Source: Mactromeris polynyma (Eukaryota > Mollusca > Bivalvia > Venerida > Mactridae). From it: DNA of 64,000 nt. Location: contig JASFXZ010000009.1 in assembly GCA_032209605.1 (NCBI GenBank), positions 21,067,553-21,131,552 on the forward strand, read 5' to 3'. A model generated the notes under the pieces. It was not told the DNA's origin, searched no databases, and saw nothing but the letters and a program-made list of their open reading frames with translations. The translations under genes and the position numbers were made by a program. Positions within the stretch are counted from its first letter, which is position 1. Each line of letters begins with the position of its first letter. Below are positions 51,423 to 61,256 of this stretch, in pieces.

Positions 51423-52403
51423 TTAACATAAAGAAAAAGGATTATCTATAGATGTTTTTGATTTGTATGGCAATATATGAACAACAAAGGAATGTAGTGC
51501 TATACTTGCACAAGATTGTATTTCTTCCATTTCTCTCAGAAGATTCGGCAAGGTTGATTCTGAAGCAAGTTTAAAAACCCTATCTGGACGGGAGTGTTTA
51601 GCATTACCTGGTGAAGAATAGCCTTCTTTAACTGTTACATCTTCTTCTGTAATTGTATTATGTAAAACAATATTACCATCTGCAGCTCCTAACTGTTCTT
51701 TGAGCAAGTTCAAATATTGCTGTCTCATAAGGCCTGTGTATACCCCAGATTCTACATATCTAATATAAAATACTTCCCTGTCAGCAATGGAGCATCTAAA
51801 GGCACAGTATGTAAAGGCACCTGAACAAGATTTTTGAATGGATGACAGTCTAGCTAATTCCTGCTCTATTTTAAGAAAACTTTGCTTCTGTGAAGATACA
51901 ATATTACTTTCTAACATGCCACACAATATATCATTTTGAAATCTTATAGCAGTTGTACAAAGAGACAAATTCTTAAACAAATTTTGTGACCAAGAGTTAG
52001 ATGAATAAATGGAATTCATGTTCAGATCAGTAATTTCTTGTTTACGTTTCAAGGATTCAGTAAGTTTAGTGCCCGAAAAATAATTAGATGACAGTTCGGA
52101 CCTAGTGGTTGAAACGAAATCATATTTACATTTAGATTGTACATTGTAAATTAATTTTGGTGAGGCAAAATGAGACAAATTGTTACTAAACACACTATTG
52201 GCTTTTACCTTGTGTGTCTCAAAAACTGGCCAGGTTTCTCCATACTGAGCCCTCTTGTAGATGAAAGTGCTTTCCATGAGCTTAAATTTAGAAGGTTCTG
52301 TTATACTTATCCAATTTATATAAAGTTGATGGTCATGAGCTGTGTAGTTTACAAATTGGATAATGAAGTCCTCATCAAACAAATTAAACAACAGCTCTGA
52401 TCT
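51423..52403 (-). CDS. Large open exon of the KDZ locus
   Basis: The acceptor 'tttatttcag' precedes a 326-residue open frame starting RSELLFNLFDEDFIIQFV (phase 0) and closing at a TAA at 51423. No named domain was recognised. It holds a Cys-containing middle (SIQKSCSGAFTYCAFRCS) and Lys/Glu-rich helical stretches. It lies exactly where KDZ proteins carry a family-specific N-terminal region before the SWIM-like part. The downstream protein resumes in another frame about 20 nt past the stop. Confidence 0.65.
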   Translation of the reverse strand, partial: RSELLFNLFDEDFIIQFVNYTAHDHQLYINWISITEPSKFKLMESTFIYKRAQYGETWPVFETHKVKANSVFSNNLSHFASPKLIYNVQSKCKYDFVSTTRSELSSNYFSGTKLTESLKRKQEITDLNMNSIYSSNSWSQNLFKNLSLCTTAIRFQNDILCGMLESNIVSSQKQSFLKIEQELARLSSIQKSCSGAFTYCAFRCSIADREVFYIRYVESGVYTGLMRQQYLNLLKEQLGAADGNIVLHNTITEEDVTVKEGYSSPGNAKHSRPDRVFKLASESTLPNLLREMEEIQSCASIALHSFVVHILPYKSKTSIDNPFSLC

Positions 52404-52670
52404 CTGAAATAAATTAAATACTTCATATACTGTTAAGGAAATGATTATTAGACATAATCAGTTTAAAAATTAACAAAACTTATCGATGTGACTTCCAAAG
52501 ACACAGAGAACTAAAATGTTATGTTTCTGATAAGTGCATACATTTCTAGCCAAGTCAAACAAACTCATGCATTTCCATAAAAAAGATCGATTAGTATCTG
52601 AATCAAATGTAACAATATATATCAATCAAGCATTAATGTAACAATTTAGATATAGGGAAAAGATTCTTAC

Positions 52671-52766
52671 CAGTCTCTTGGGACACAAATGTAAATTTGT
52701 CTTCTTTTTATCAAAGCCGCCAGGCAAAGCAGCAATCCAGACATCAATAGTTGCAATGTCTTCATT
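52671..52766 (-). CDS. 32-residue exon linking zinc finger to KDZ
   Basis: The acceptor 'cctattag' and donor 'ctg|gtaaga' bound a 96-nt exon, phase 0 at both ends. It begins NEDIATIDVWIAALPGGF and ends CPKRL. It joins in phase to the exon on each side (…HLYD before, RSELL after). This is good evidence that 51423-53206 is one spliced transcript. Confidence 0.7.
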
Positions 52767-52986
52767 CTAATAGGTATCAAAAGAATATTGGTAAACAATA
52801 ACAACAGGTGATTCCAGACAATTTAGACTGTTTTCAAACTTCACCCAATCAATATTACTGTATACCTCTATGATATTTAATGACAGATGTATTTACACTC
52901 ATCTTTCAAACATAATAATGTCTTGAGCAGAAAAAAAATAAGTGCATAAAAGTCATCCAACATTATTAGACAAATTCTACACTTAC

Positions 52987-53206
52987 ATCATACAGATGCT
53001 TTAAAGTATGATGTCTTAGTGTTGTAACACCGCCTGGCTCCATTCCATCACACCCAGTCCATTTACACTGTGTGCTTGATTCTCCATGTTGACATAGATG
53101 TTCCTGAAGGGCTGTAAATCCATCAAGCACACATGAACATGTGTCCCAAAGGCAGTTGAACACATGAGATGAGAAACAGACAATGCAACACAAAATGTGT
53201 ACAGTA
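52987..53206 (-). CDS. C2H2-like zinc-finger exon of the KDZ locus
   Basis: The acceptor 'tttttcttag' and donor 'gat|gtaagt' bound a 220-nt exon. It contains CCIVCF, TCSCVLDGFTALQEHLCQHG and CKWTGCDGM...TLRHHTLKH. Two Cys/Cys plus His/His groups with L/H spacing suit two C2H2-type fingers. It enters in phase 1, whereas the 2A exon upstream leaves in phase 0, so a junction or an exon is missing between them. A MITE sits in that interval. Confidence 0.7.
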
Positions 53207-53286
53207 CTAAGAAAAATGGCTATTATGCCAAGGTATTACATTGTAAGAAGACTGATATAAATCATGTAATTGACAATCTTCTAAAC

Positions 53287-53466
53287 TACAGTCCAACCTC
53301 GTTTACTCGACAAACTTTATCTGAATACTTGATATCATCTGAATTTAATATTAGGTTCCAATGTATCTTCTTACACAAGTGGAATTAACATGGCTACTCA
53401 AAACCATGTATTGTTCGAAATAAAATTTCCGACCCGATCATTTCAAATGAATGAGGTCCGTTTGTA
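53287..53466. mobile_element. Small mariner-like MITE
   Basis: 180 bp starting tacagtccaacctcgttta and ending tgaatgaggtccgtttgta. The ends are imperfect inverted repeats (about 13 of 19). The 'gttcgaaataaaatttccgacc' interior fits this MITE type. It lies between the 2A exon and the C2H2 exon. Confidence 0.5.
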
Positions 53467-53526
53467 TATGGAAATTATTATTATGGAAACCCTTGATCAA
53501 GATTTGTATTTATAGATATATATTAC

Positions 53527-53550
53527 CGGTCCTGGATTTTGTTCAACATC
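53527..53550 (-). other. 2A-like ribosome-skipping motif (DVEQNPGP)
   Basis: The minus strand reads Asp-Val-Glu-Gln-Asn-Pro-Gly-Pro, an exact match to D(V/I)ExNPGP. It is preceded by the leucine-rich stretch RLRLLLSN that 2A peptides normally have. During translation such a motif releases the upstream chain at the Gly-Pro junction and lets the ribosome continue. The motif sits at the very 3' end of its exon, next to a 'ccg|gtaata' donor. Confidence 0.88.
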
Positions 53551-53708
53551 ATTTGACAGAAGTAATCTTAGTCTTGCTGTGCTGACATTCTGTTGTATGA
53601 ACAATCTCATCATAATATAGTGTAGTCCTTCCCTTCCACACAAATGTCCAATCATCATAAGGTGATACAAGCTTCTCCAATGTGATGGTGGATAAATAAA
53701 ATAAAGAC
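53527..53708 (-). CDS. Exon ending in a 2A peptide
   Basis: The acceptor 'tttcttag' and donor 'gtaata' bound a 182-nt exon. It enters in phase 1 and leaves in phase 0. The 60-residue frame begins LYFIYPPSHWRSLYHLMM and ends with the 2A motif. It joins in phase to the exon at 53854-53938, giving 89 uninterrupted residues. A different frame through the same exon is also open for 52 residues, but it ends at a stop inside the exon and does not fit the upstream phase. 2A peptides are known from some non-LTR retrotransposons and some invertebrate immune-receptor genes. I do not recall one in a KDZ element. Confidence 0.72.
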
Positions 53709-53853
53709 CTAAGAAAGAAATAGCAATTATGAGTACATTTGAAAGATATATTATAAATTATATAATAAATATGTAGTACTATCAATCTTGTTAAAGCAGC
53801 AAATCTTCGTGAAGTTCTAAATTTTTATAAAATGAATACAAATTATTACTTGC

Positions 53854-53938
53854 CTTCACATAAGTGCGCAGGTGATTTTTCATCTGATCGGTAATGTTGA
53901 CTTGCTGCCATAGGGTTGTTTATCTCCATCTTTGTCTC
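53854..53938 (-). CDS. Short exon upstream of the 2A exon (GC donor)
   Basis: The acceptor 'cctttttag' precedes an 85-nt exon encoding ETKMEINNPMAASQHY... It ends GAAG|gcaagt, a GC-AG type intron. It contains the first internal ATG (KMEINN), which could be the real start if the upstream exons are not part of this transcript. It joins in phase to the 2A exon. Confidence 0.6.
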
Positions 53939-54048
53939 CTAAAAAGGTATATAATTACTATTAATTTAGTACAATTTTTGTATTAAGTTAATAAGAGTTA
54001 GGCAGATTCTTATTTCAAAAAAACAATTCATGATTTAAATATACTAAC

Positions 54049-54163
54049 CACATGAGTATTCAAATCAGACTTCAGAGTTGTAGTATTTGTACACCTAACA
54101 TGTCTACGATATACATGATCCAAAAGAAAGTCATCCCTGGAACATGTAACACTGCTCGGGACA
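54049..54163 (-). CDS. Cys/His-rich exon, 5' border uncertain
   Basis: The frame DDFLLDHVYRRHVRC followed by TLKSDLNTHV ends at donor 'gtg|gttagt' in phase 0, matching the next exon. C-x-F-x-H-x3-H spacing suggests a zinc-finger-like fold. The 5' border could be 'ccttcag' (54164) or 'gagcag' (about 54155). Either leaves a phase mismatch with the exon at 55606-55704. The MITE at 54.2-55.4 kb abuts it and may have altered this splice site. Confidence 0.5.
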
Positions 54164-55443
54164 CTGAAGGTAGTGACCACCCAAGGGACGGCCAAAAAGT
54201 GGTCGCTTAATAAAGTGGTCTCTTAATAGATATCAACAAATTTAACGAAAGTAATGTACAAATGAATGTCGTACTGAACAATCAAAACATATAATTACCA
54301 TCCTCTTTCCATTTATATGTATCTATGGTGTGAATCAAAGCTCGTAAATTTAAACCACTCTATCAGCTCACTAGGCAATAGAACACTGTACAAGTGCCTA
54401 ATTCTTAAATTCCACGTAAGTTATCCAATGTGACAAGGTTCGTGTACTTTGAATAGAGTAGTTGCCTCGTGCTTAAAATTCAAGAATTTTCTAATCACAC
54501 GCCTGAAATTTTCTGACGCGAAAGTAAAAGGCGAAACACAGACACACACATTTACACGAGTACATAATAATTTTCAGTCCATTAATAAATAACTGTACAG
54601 TGTACTCATCACAGTAACACGAATCTGCGCAATGTGCGCATGACGTCATGAATTCAGTGACGAAGTTTTGACAGCTATTAACTGGAATAATTCTAAAACT
54701 TTATTCCATGTGCGTATTAAAAACGGGGTGATAGTAATTAACGTTTTTTCCATAAGGCCACGATTTTACGGGGTCTTTAAAAATGGATTACATACTAAAC
54801 AAAGTGAGTGTTTACACATTTGAACCCAGAGTTAAATTATGCGATGTGTTTTTTCTCTAACATTTTCATTCTCTCAGTGAGTATAAAGAAGTTTGTCGGT
54901 ACGAAGATCTTTCAAGTAAAGATAAAAGCGGGCGAGTCGGCACACAAATTACATCTCGCATATTTGTTCTCGGGACATCGTAATGTAAAAACTCGGTGAC
55001 ATCAAGCAACGTAAGTCGCTTAGCAACGACATTACATAAACTTGCTTCTTGTAGAAATTATGATCGTTATGCTGTGTAATCCAATTACATTTGAGACTCG
55101 CGCTCAAACGGACACATATATATATGTGACGATTTTTAAATGACGTTTTATAACTTTGTCGCCGAGTAATAACCTGGTCGCATTTATCACGCCTAATTGT
55201 TTATTCAATTGTTTAAAGGACAATGCGCGAATGTAGTTGTGAATAAGGTGTGAAATGCACAATGGGATTAAGTGCATGCAGTCGTTTAATGGATTATTTT
55301 TATTATCTTTTTTACCTGTCGGGACTGGTTTAATGCGGTCGTGTTAGAGAAAAGTATATAGTAAAATCGCTCGGGCGGGAATTTAAGTGGTCGTTTAATA
55401 AAAAAGTCGCTTATTACAGGTGGTCGCTCGAGCAATGTCTACT
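54161..55443. mobile_element. Probable 1.3-kb MITE with 'gtggtcgctta' ends
   Basis: The left end has 'gaccacccaagggacggccaaaaagtggtcgc'. The right end has 'gtcgcttattacaggtggtcgctcgagcaatgtctactgta', the inverted counterpart. The outermost left end is diverged. The interior includes 'gtcgcttagcaacgacatta', shared with 17.36 kb, and a TGACGTCA palindrome at 54641-54648. No transposase. Confidence 0.5.
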
Positions 55444-55605
55444 GTATATGCATTATCAAAGAATATGCTAATAATATATTCCTCTGTATTTGTGGAAAAA
55501 AGAAATTTGAATTATCACAATATGAAAAGAAAAGTTTTGAACAGGATTTTTAATAATTAATTTGTCTGGAATCGAGGAAGTAATTTAACGAGAGATTAAC
55601 ATTAC

Positions 55606-56025
55606 CTGATCAACATGTTTGAAACTTCTGATACAGCTCTTTGATTTTTTCACAACTTTGTGACCAGCTCTGTGACTATGGGCAACATGCACAGGCATCT
55701 GCTTCTGTAAACCATAAAGAAAAATAATCAAGAGATAATGTATTTTATACTAAAAACTTGGAAACAGCATTCAGAGAACATGGAAATATAAGGAAGAATA
55801 CATAATCCATACTACAGGAATAAGCATTAAATTAGAATAAGTATGCAACATTTTTCTGCATCTTTTGTCTTTTCTTTAGGATTTATAGGTATGAGAATAA
55901 ATTTGTATAATTAGCAAAGATAAAGCCTTACAAACATCCTTGCTTGCAGTAATGAAGGTTTCACTACAACGGCCACTTCTTTAGACAGGTCTATCCGTAT
56001 CATCTTCTCACAGTCATTGGTCATC
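55606..56025 (-). CDS. Two Lys/His-rich linker exons
   Basis: Exon 55932-56025 (acceptor 'tattttag', donor 'ttt|gtaagg') encodes MTNDCEKMIRIDLSKEVAVV... Exon 55606-55704 (acceptor 'tttacag', donor 'cag|gtaatg') encodes KQMPVHVAHSHRAGHKVVKK... They join in phase 0. The first exon opens with G|ATG, so a start codon here is possible. Read in phase 0 from its acceptor it hits TGA, so it does not join the exon at 57514-57594 directly unless a later AG (before AAGATGATACGG) is used. No domain was recognised. Composition is basic and His-rich. Confidence 0.5.
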
Positions 56026-56029
56026 CTAA

Positions 56030-57510
56030 AATATGTTACACAAATTATTTGAATGGTTTTGGACTTTGATACTATATACATTATTGCAACTACCGCAAAA
56101 TCTCATGTGTTATTCACATTAACCGAGTATTGTAAATCAATTTAAGAATAATTGGAGAATAAACTTGAAATGTGTTAGTCATAAACATTTAGAAATAATG
56201 TGTCGATAAGTACATACTAGCATCTGGGTATAGTGCTGTATGTATTTAACACCAAAATGCTTTAGACATGTAAACTTATATTAGGATGTTCTTTTTAAAT
56301 ATCATACAGCAACTTGAATATATGGATTACAACAGTAACGAGAACTCAAACAGTAAAAACTACAGATAAAAGACAGTAAGTCAGTCAAATGTAGGTGAAA
56401 CAAATACAGTATCTTCAAATATTACTGTATAATCAAGATTGCACTCAATAACAAAAATTGAACAACGTCAAAGACATGCCTCCCTTTGATTTTAAATACC
56501 ACAAAAAATGATTTGCTGGAGTATTGCTATCCCCATTTCATGCATTGTAAGCAGGAGTTTGAACACTAAGATACTAACTTTCAGAAAATAAAAACTTAGC
56601 ATTCCCACATATAACAATCAATTTATAAAGGCTATATATGCTTGAAATTATTACATTTACATCAAGAACCCAAGCCCTGGTGGCCATGTTTTATAATAAA
56701 TCATGACAGGTGGTTCTAGTTCGGCAGAAAGTAAGCCAAGGAACACTTCTGCACTATTATTTCAAAGGCAACCCAATAGATTCAAAGTTTTATCAGGTCT
56801 GCATAGAATAATATAAATGGAATAAGCCTCACCCCTTGAAAGCCTCATGTTGATGCATTCGATTGATTTGAACATGATCTAAGTAGGGTCACCCAATGTA
56901 CATTTGTGGAATATATTTTCCATTTAGGAACAGTGGCTCTAGCAACCATATGTGATGCATACCAGAACCATTTAAGAAGCTTTGACACATGAATGTCTTA
57001 GGTGCATCCATGACATGTTTTATCTTTTTTTTATAACGGTTTTACTAAAGACGTTGTATGAAGAAACTTAGATGGGATGGCAGACAGTGATTGATCACAA
57101 TAGCTCCCCAAAACAAACAGCGCAAGGTGAGCTCAAATTTAACCAAGTTAACATGTTATAATCAAGCTCTTATTTTTATACCGAAGTGGAGCTTTCTTTG
57201 AGAACTGAAATAGCATTACGAACAAATGTGCAATATTAAAAATTATATACATACTCTGAAACGGGGATGTCAAACATCAAGATCAACATACACTCACAAT
57301 GATAAGCTAGGCATATCAATAATGTACAAGCCAACAAATGCAAATATCGGGACTATGTGACTTTTAATGTTGTATTACGTAAGTAATCATTAACATGAAA
57401 CTACTTTAAATAAAATGATGAAAAATGTGGTTGTTTTACAAAACAATTAGAACTAAAAAAACTATAATAAGTCATAATTTTAGTTTTAGTTCATTACAAT
57501 AAAATCAAAT
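56030..57510. other. Intron-like sequence
   Basis: AT-rich, with no convincing exon on either strand. It separates the Lys/His-rich exons from the Lys-rich linker exons. Confidence 0.4.
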
Positions 57511-57513
57511 TAC

Positions 57514-57807
57514 CGTCTTTGGCCTCTTGTGCAAACATTTCCTGCCAGTCTGCTTCTTTAAGAGTACCTTCGGTTGAGATTTCTTCAATGTTGTCTAAAA
57601 AGAAACACAATAAGCATTAAAGCCAGATAAGAACAGCTGTGGATAAAAAAAAATTTAGTTTTTTTAATTGCTATAGTAAATACATTATCTCAGTAGAGTA
57701 TACAACCTTTTTATATAAAGCACATTTAGTTTTAGTCAGTGAATCATATTTACCTTCCTATGTGCAGACTTTTTCTGGGTTGTGGTGTTCACACTGGCAG
57801 GAGGGCA
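57514..57807 (-). CDS. Two Lys-rich linker exons after the SGNH domain
   Basis: Exon 57754-57807 (18 residues, CPPASVNTTTQKKSAHRK) and exon 57514-57594 (27 residues, TTLKKSQPKVLLKK...) each have clear AG and GT borders. Both are phase 0 at each end, so they join each other and the SGNH exon at 58331. The run of Lys/Arg suggests a nucleic-acid-binding or nuclear-localising linker. Confidence 0.62.
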
Positions 57808-58330
57808 CTGGTAAACAAGAATGCACATGTTTAGTGTTTATTTAACTGACATCACTTATAAACAAAGTTAATACAGAATATCTGGATAGTTACCAAGCAA
57901 TCTTAAGGCTGCATATATCTTTAATGCATGAAAGTAAACAAGTTTAAAATTACATGAAACATCCATATACAGTGTAATTCTTTCCGAATATGTCAATCAA
58001 TATACAGTATATAAACAGTTGTCTGCCTTACCCACAAGCCAAATGCCAAGGGCTAATTACCATAATAATTGTCTAGTAGAAAATTCCTTCTTGCTAGTGG
58101 AGAAAAAACAAATTTATACATGTTTACCGAATATATCTACACATAATTGTTGCCATTACGATTCATACAAAAAATAGTGGTATGAAAGTTTGGGCTTGTA
58201 AAAAAGCTTCAGGTTATTTGTTTTACCGAGTCAATTTCCTAAACAAGTTAAAGCTCATAAATGTTAAGAACTACATATAGAATTATTTTAAAACAGCAAA
58301 CAAAGTCCAATCCATATACATATGTAGTAC

Positions 58331-58564
58331 CTTTTTTAAAACAGACGCATATGAATGAATCTGTACAGGATCTGGTTTCACCTCCCCCGTCTGTACAGGT
58401 GATGGATCTTCAACAAGGGCTGGCCAATCATCATATATAGCATCTTCAATAACGGTCGAGTCTTCCAAAAAATACACTGCAAAATCTTCACATATTGCAT
58501 GGAAACACTGCTCTGCACCATCCACATGAAGATGCAATCCATCTTTCGACAAACAATGCAAAAG
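58331..58564 (-). CDS. SGNH-hydrolase C-terminal exon with catalytic DGLH
   Basis: The acceptor 'cactttcag' and donor 'aag|gtacta' bound 234 nt, 78 residues, phase 0 at both ends. It opens LLHCLSKDGLHLHVDGAEQC. The DGLH motif is the Asp-x-x-His pair of SGNH/GDSL hydrolases. After the domain comes an acidic tail (YDDWPALVEDPSPVQTGE). It joins in phase to 59848-60030 upstream and to 57807 downstream. SGNH enzymes are esterases or acetylhydrolases; the substrate cannot be told. Confidence 0.78.
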
Positions 58565-58579
58565 CTGAAAGTGAATTGG

Positions 58580-59840
58580 ATACTAAGTTTAGTTAATTAC
58601 CAAGTGATTTCCTGGAAACAGGTTTTGTGCATCACTGACCCAATTTTGGGACATAGGACTCACATTTTCAACTCAATATGCATCACGATGAACCACATAA
58701 AAGATATAATAATTCCAAATTCAGCAAATCCCTGCATTCTGATTGGCTAATCCGAGGTGTTCATACATGCATGAACGCCCAAATTTCATTAAATGATCGC
58801 AGACTATTTTCGACCTAAATCTAAAGTAAACGATATGATGAACAAGTTAGGTACAATATTTGTTCAAGAAACAATTATAATGTGTTTTTATTTGCAAACT
58901 CACCCCACAGAAATAAGTTTAGACTGAGGTATTATTTGTTACATCATAATTTATGAAAAAAATGACTCACATGACAGTCAAGGTTATAACGAGTGTTCCA
59001 GAAATAGTGGTCCAATGATTCTGGAATTCCATTTCATTCTTACCTACTCCTATGTTGATTCAGAGTCCATCGGTTCAATATCGAAGCTATTGCTAGCGGC
59101 AGCACATGAAGTTTGCTGTTGGCATGGTTTATATTACAAGACAACAAACAAACATAATGTAATTATATTTAATCTAATCTTAGCCATATGATGTCAAAAC
59201 AGTTTTTTGGGGTTTCACAAAACGTGTTATCAACAGTATATACTATTCCCTTAGAAGCACGTATTCCATGTTTATACAAAATCCGGTATGTTAACCATTT
59301 TATCTATCCTAATTTATGATGAATTCATCGATGTTTTAAAGTTAGAATTTCATTCGATGTGCGTTCACCCGACATGTTTATCTTCTAAGGCGACATTGAA
59401 CTGCAACAGCCTACTGTTTACACGGAACCAATGATTGACGTGGAATAATAACTGTCACGAAGAAATTTAATTACATTTTAAGTCAATGTCCAAAATGGCT
59501 CCTTGAATGGTCTGAAGAATATTTTCCAAGGTGTTCTTTGCTGTTCAATTCGGTACTATTTCTTGTGACTATTCATTGTCACTTTCAGTCGACGCAGTGT
59601 TAAGTCATGACCATTGGGGGTTGTTTCAAAAGTCCATTTGGAATTATAAGACCATTTTTTGGCATTCATACATGTGTTAACCTGATCAGTCCTCATCAGG
59701 GTTTACACATGTGTGAATGCCAAAAAAAGTTTTTTTAATCCTATATCATGTAACTGTTTACATTTACAAAGATTACATGATCATTAAATAAGCTGAACCT
59801 TATAAAATATAGCATGGTCATCAAAAGAATATAAATACAA
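58580..59840. other. Intron-like sequence with a fold-back element
   Basis: No exon recognised apart from the hairpin at 59655-59726. Confidence 0.4.
59655..59726. repeat. Imperfect hairpin with arms of about 32 bp
   Basis: The left arm 'ttttttggcattcatacatg...cctgat' (59655-59686) pairs with 'atcaggg...gtgtgaatgccaaaaaaa' (59695-59726), with an 8-nt loop and a few mismatches. It lies in an intron of the SGNH locus. It is probably a fold-back MITE. Confidence 0.8.
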
Positions 59841-59847
59841 CTTATAC

Positions 59848-60069
59848 CAGTGAATGCCTCCCATAGCTAAAAAACCTCACATATGGTATACATAGAGAGA
59901 ATTCCCAAAGCAATCTGTTAGCCATCACAATCCATCGCTGGAACTCTCTAAGCTGCTGGGGTTGAACCCTACCACATCTAAGATCACGGTCTCTAGGCAG
60001 AATTTCACACAGCATAATTTCAGTCGTCGGCTAATCTCATGAATCATGTCACACATCTCAGCTACATTT
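59848..60069 (-). pseudogene. SGNH-hydrolase middle exon, one-base frameshift
   Basis: The acceptor 'tttcatttag' (60070) and donor 'ctg|gtataa' bound the exon. From the acceptor the frame continues the upstream exon (…NVAEMCDMIHEI). It then needs a one-base shift near 60031 to reach PTTEIMLCEILPRDRD…, which continues in phase into the DGLH exon. PTTEIMLCEILPR is the core strand before the catalytic loop in this family. Either the gene is broken here or a base is missing in the assembly. A second acceptor (…gattag at 60031) restores the frame of the second half but not its junction with the upstream exon. The decayed paralogue at 8031-8108 begins at the same point. Confidence 0.68.
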
Positions 60070-60253
60070 CTAAATGAAATTTTGCAAACAACTCTATTAA
60101 ACATTACTCAGTGAAAACAATTCAGAAAATATACTACTACATACGGTATACACAATATTAAATATATTAAATTTATTTTCAAATCCAAATATAATCCAAT
60201 AATTTAGAACATTCTTCCTCCTTTGGGAAGTTGTTTGTAAAACAGTTTTTTAC

Positions 60254-60386
60254 CTGTAGAAAATCTCCGCAGCACAAAGGACGTCATTGGATCCCAGGTG
60301 TAAATACAGGAGCTTGTAACTCTTCTTCTTCATCTCCATCTTCAAACATTGGCGAAAATTCTTGGCATCTCTCACATACTTTGCAC
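60254..60386 (-). CDS. SGNH-hydrolase exon with GSND motif
   Basis: The acceptor 'gtatcttag' and donor 'acag|gtaaaa' bound 133 nt (phase 1 in, phase 2 out). It reads AKYVRDAKNFRQ… then YKLLYLHLGSNDVLCAAEIFY. GSND is SGNH block III, whose Asn helps form the oxyanion hole. The phase 1 entry does not fit the phase 0 exit of the GDS exon, so an exon between them is probably unrecognised; a tandem SINE sits in that intron. Confidence 0.78.
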
Positions 60387-60753
60387 CTAAGATACATGTA
60401 GTTATAATTTATCATGTAGCCCAAGGTGAATAAAAACAAATTATTTGTCACATCTTTTTTTTAAATGTCATCAAATTTACAATACATTCAACATTTTTTA
60501 GCAACTTATTTCAAATAGGTAATACCCAGAAATTGTACAAAATAGGGTCTAAGAGAAAATCTAATAATTATATATATGAAGGAAATATTTTGAAGTAGTT
60601 AAATACTCAATATTTTTACGGAAAGGTTTGTGTTTTAAATTTCTAATCTCCATTTTTCACTAGCTTACATCATTTGACAATTCTCCATCTAATGTATACA
60701 AATGTGCGCGCACATAGCAGATATTTTGGTCTAGTGACCAAGTTTTTGGTATT

Positions 60754-61110
60754 GTAGTGATGTTGGGTTAGACAGCTGCCCGGTTAGCTCAGTCGGTAAA
60801 GCGCCATACTATAGTGTTAAGGGGGTCATGGTATCGAACTTTTCCCCCCTTGATTTACTTTAATGTTGGCAGCGGTGTTTGACAGCCCACGGTGGTTGAG
60901 CCTAAAATGCTTGGAGGGGGAGGAGTGTAGTGATGTGGGGTTAGACGGCCGCCCCGTTAGCTCAGTCGGTAGAGCGCCATACTAGTGTTTAGGGGGTTGT
61001 GGTATCGAGCCCCACATTGGGTGCACTTTTCCCCGTTGATTTACTTCAGTATTTTCCGGTACCGGTCAAAATTAGGCTGTGGTCGAAATCTGGTTGTTTG
61101 AGGATTCATT
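60754..61110 (+). repeat. tRNA-derived SINE, two tandem units of 173 bp
   Basis: Two units start 'tgtagtgatgt-gggttagac' (60754 and 60927). Each has a near-perfect tRNA A box, 'gttagctcagtcggtaaagc' or 'gttagctcagtcggtagagc'. A degraded B box follows ('gtatcgaact', 'gtatcgagccc'). The tail includes 'ggcagcggtgtttgacag', shared with 8971-9235. The acceptor stems do not close, so these are SINEs rather than tRNA genes. Confidence 0.78.
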
Positions 61111-61221
61111 ACGAGGCTCATGTTAAAATAAAAATATATCATAATTGCAAGTGTACAAACCTGAAACAGGCAAACACTTCACCAGACAATCATCATCAGG
61201 AATAAAACTCATTCTTCTTAC

Positions 61222-61256
61222 CTTTGAGTCTCCTGCAACCAATGCTAAGGCATCAC
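61222..61256 (-). CDS. SGNH-hydrolase block-I exon (GDS)
   Basis: A 35-nt micro-exon with acceptor 'aattttcag' and donor 'aag|gtaaga'. The frame reads DALALVAGDSK. Hydrophobic residues followed by GDS is block I of SGNH hydrolases, where Ser is the nucleophile. With GSND (60254-60386) and DGLH (58331-58564) downstream in order, the catalytic set is complete at the sequence level. The short size makes this exon alone uncertain; the order of motifs is what supports it. The true 5' start was not identified. Confidence 0.62.

Noticed and set aside
53549..53706. 52-residue alternative frame through the 2A exon
   Set aside because: It ends at a stop inside the exon and does not fit the phase of the upstream exon, whereas the other frame is open throughout and contains an exact 2A motif.
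60948..61022. Possible functional tRNA gene
   Set aside because: The A box is excellent but the acceptor stem does not pair, the B box is altered, and a tandem second copy with a conserved tail marks a SINE.
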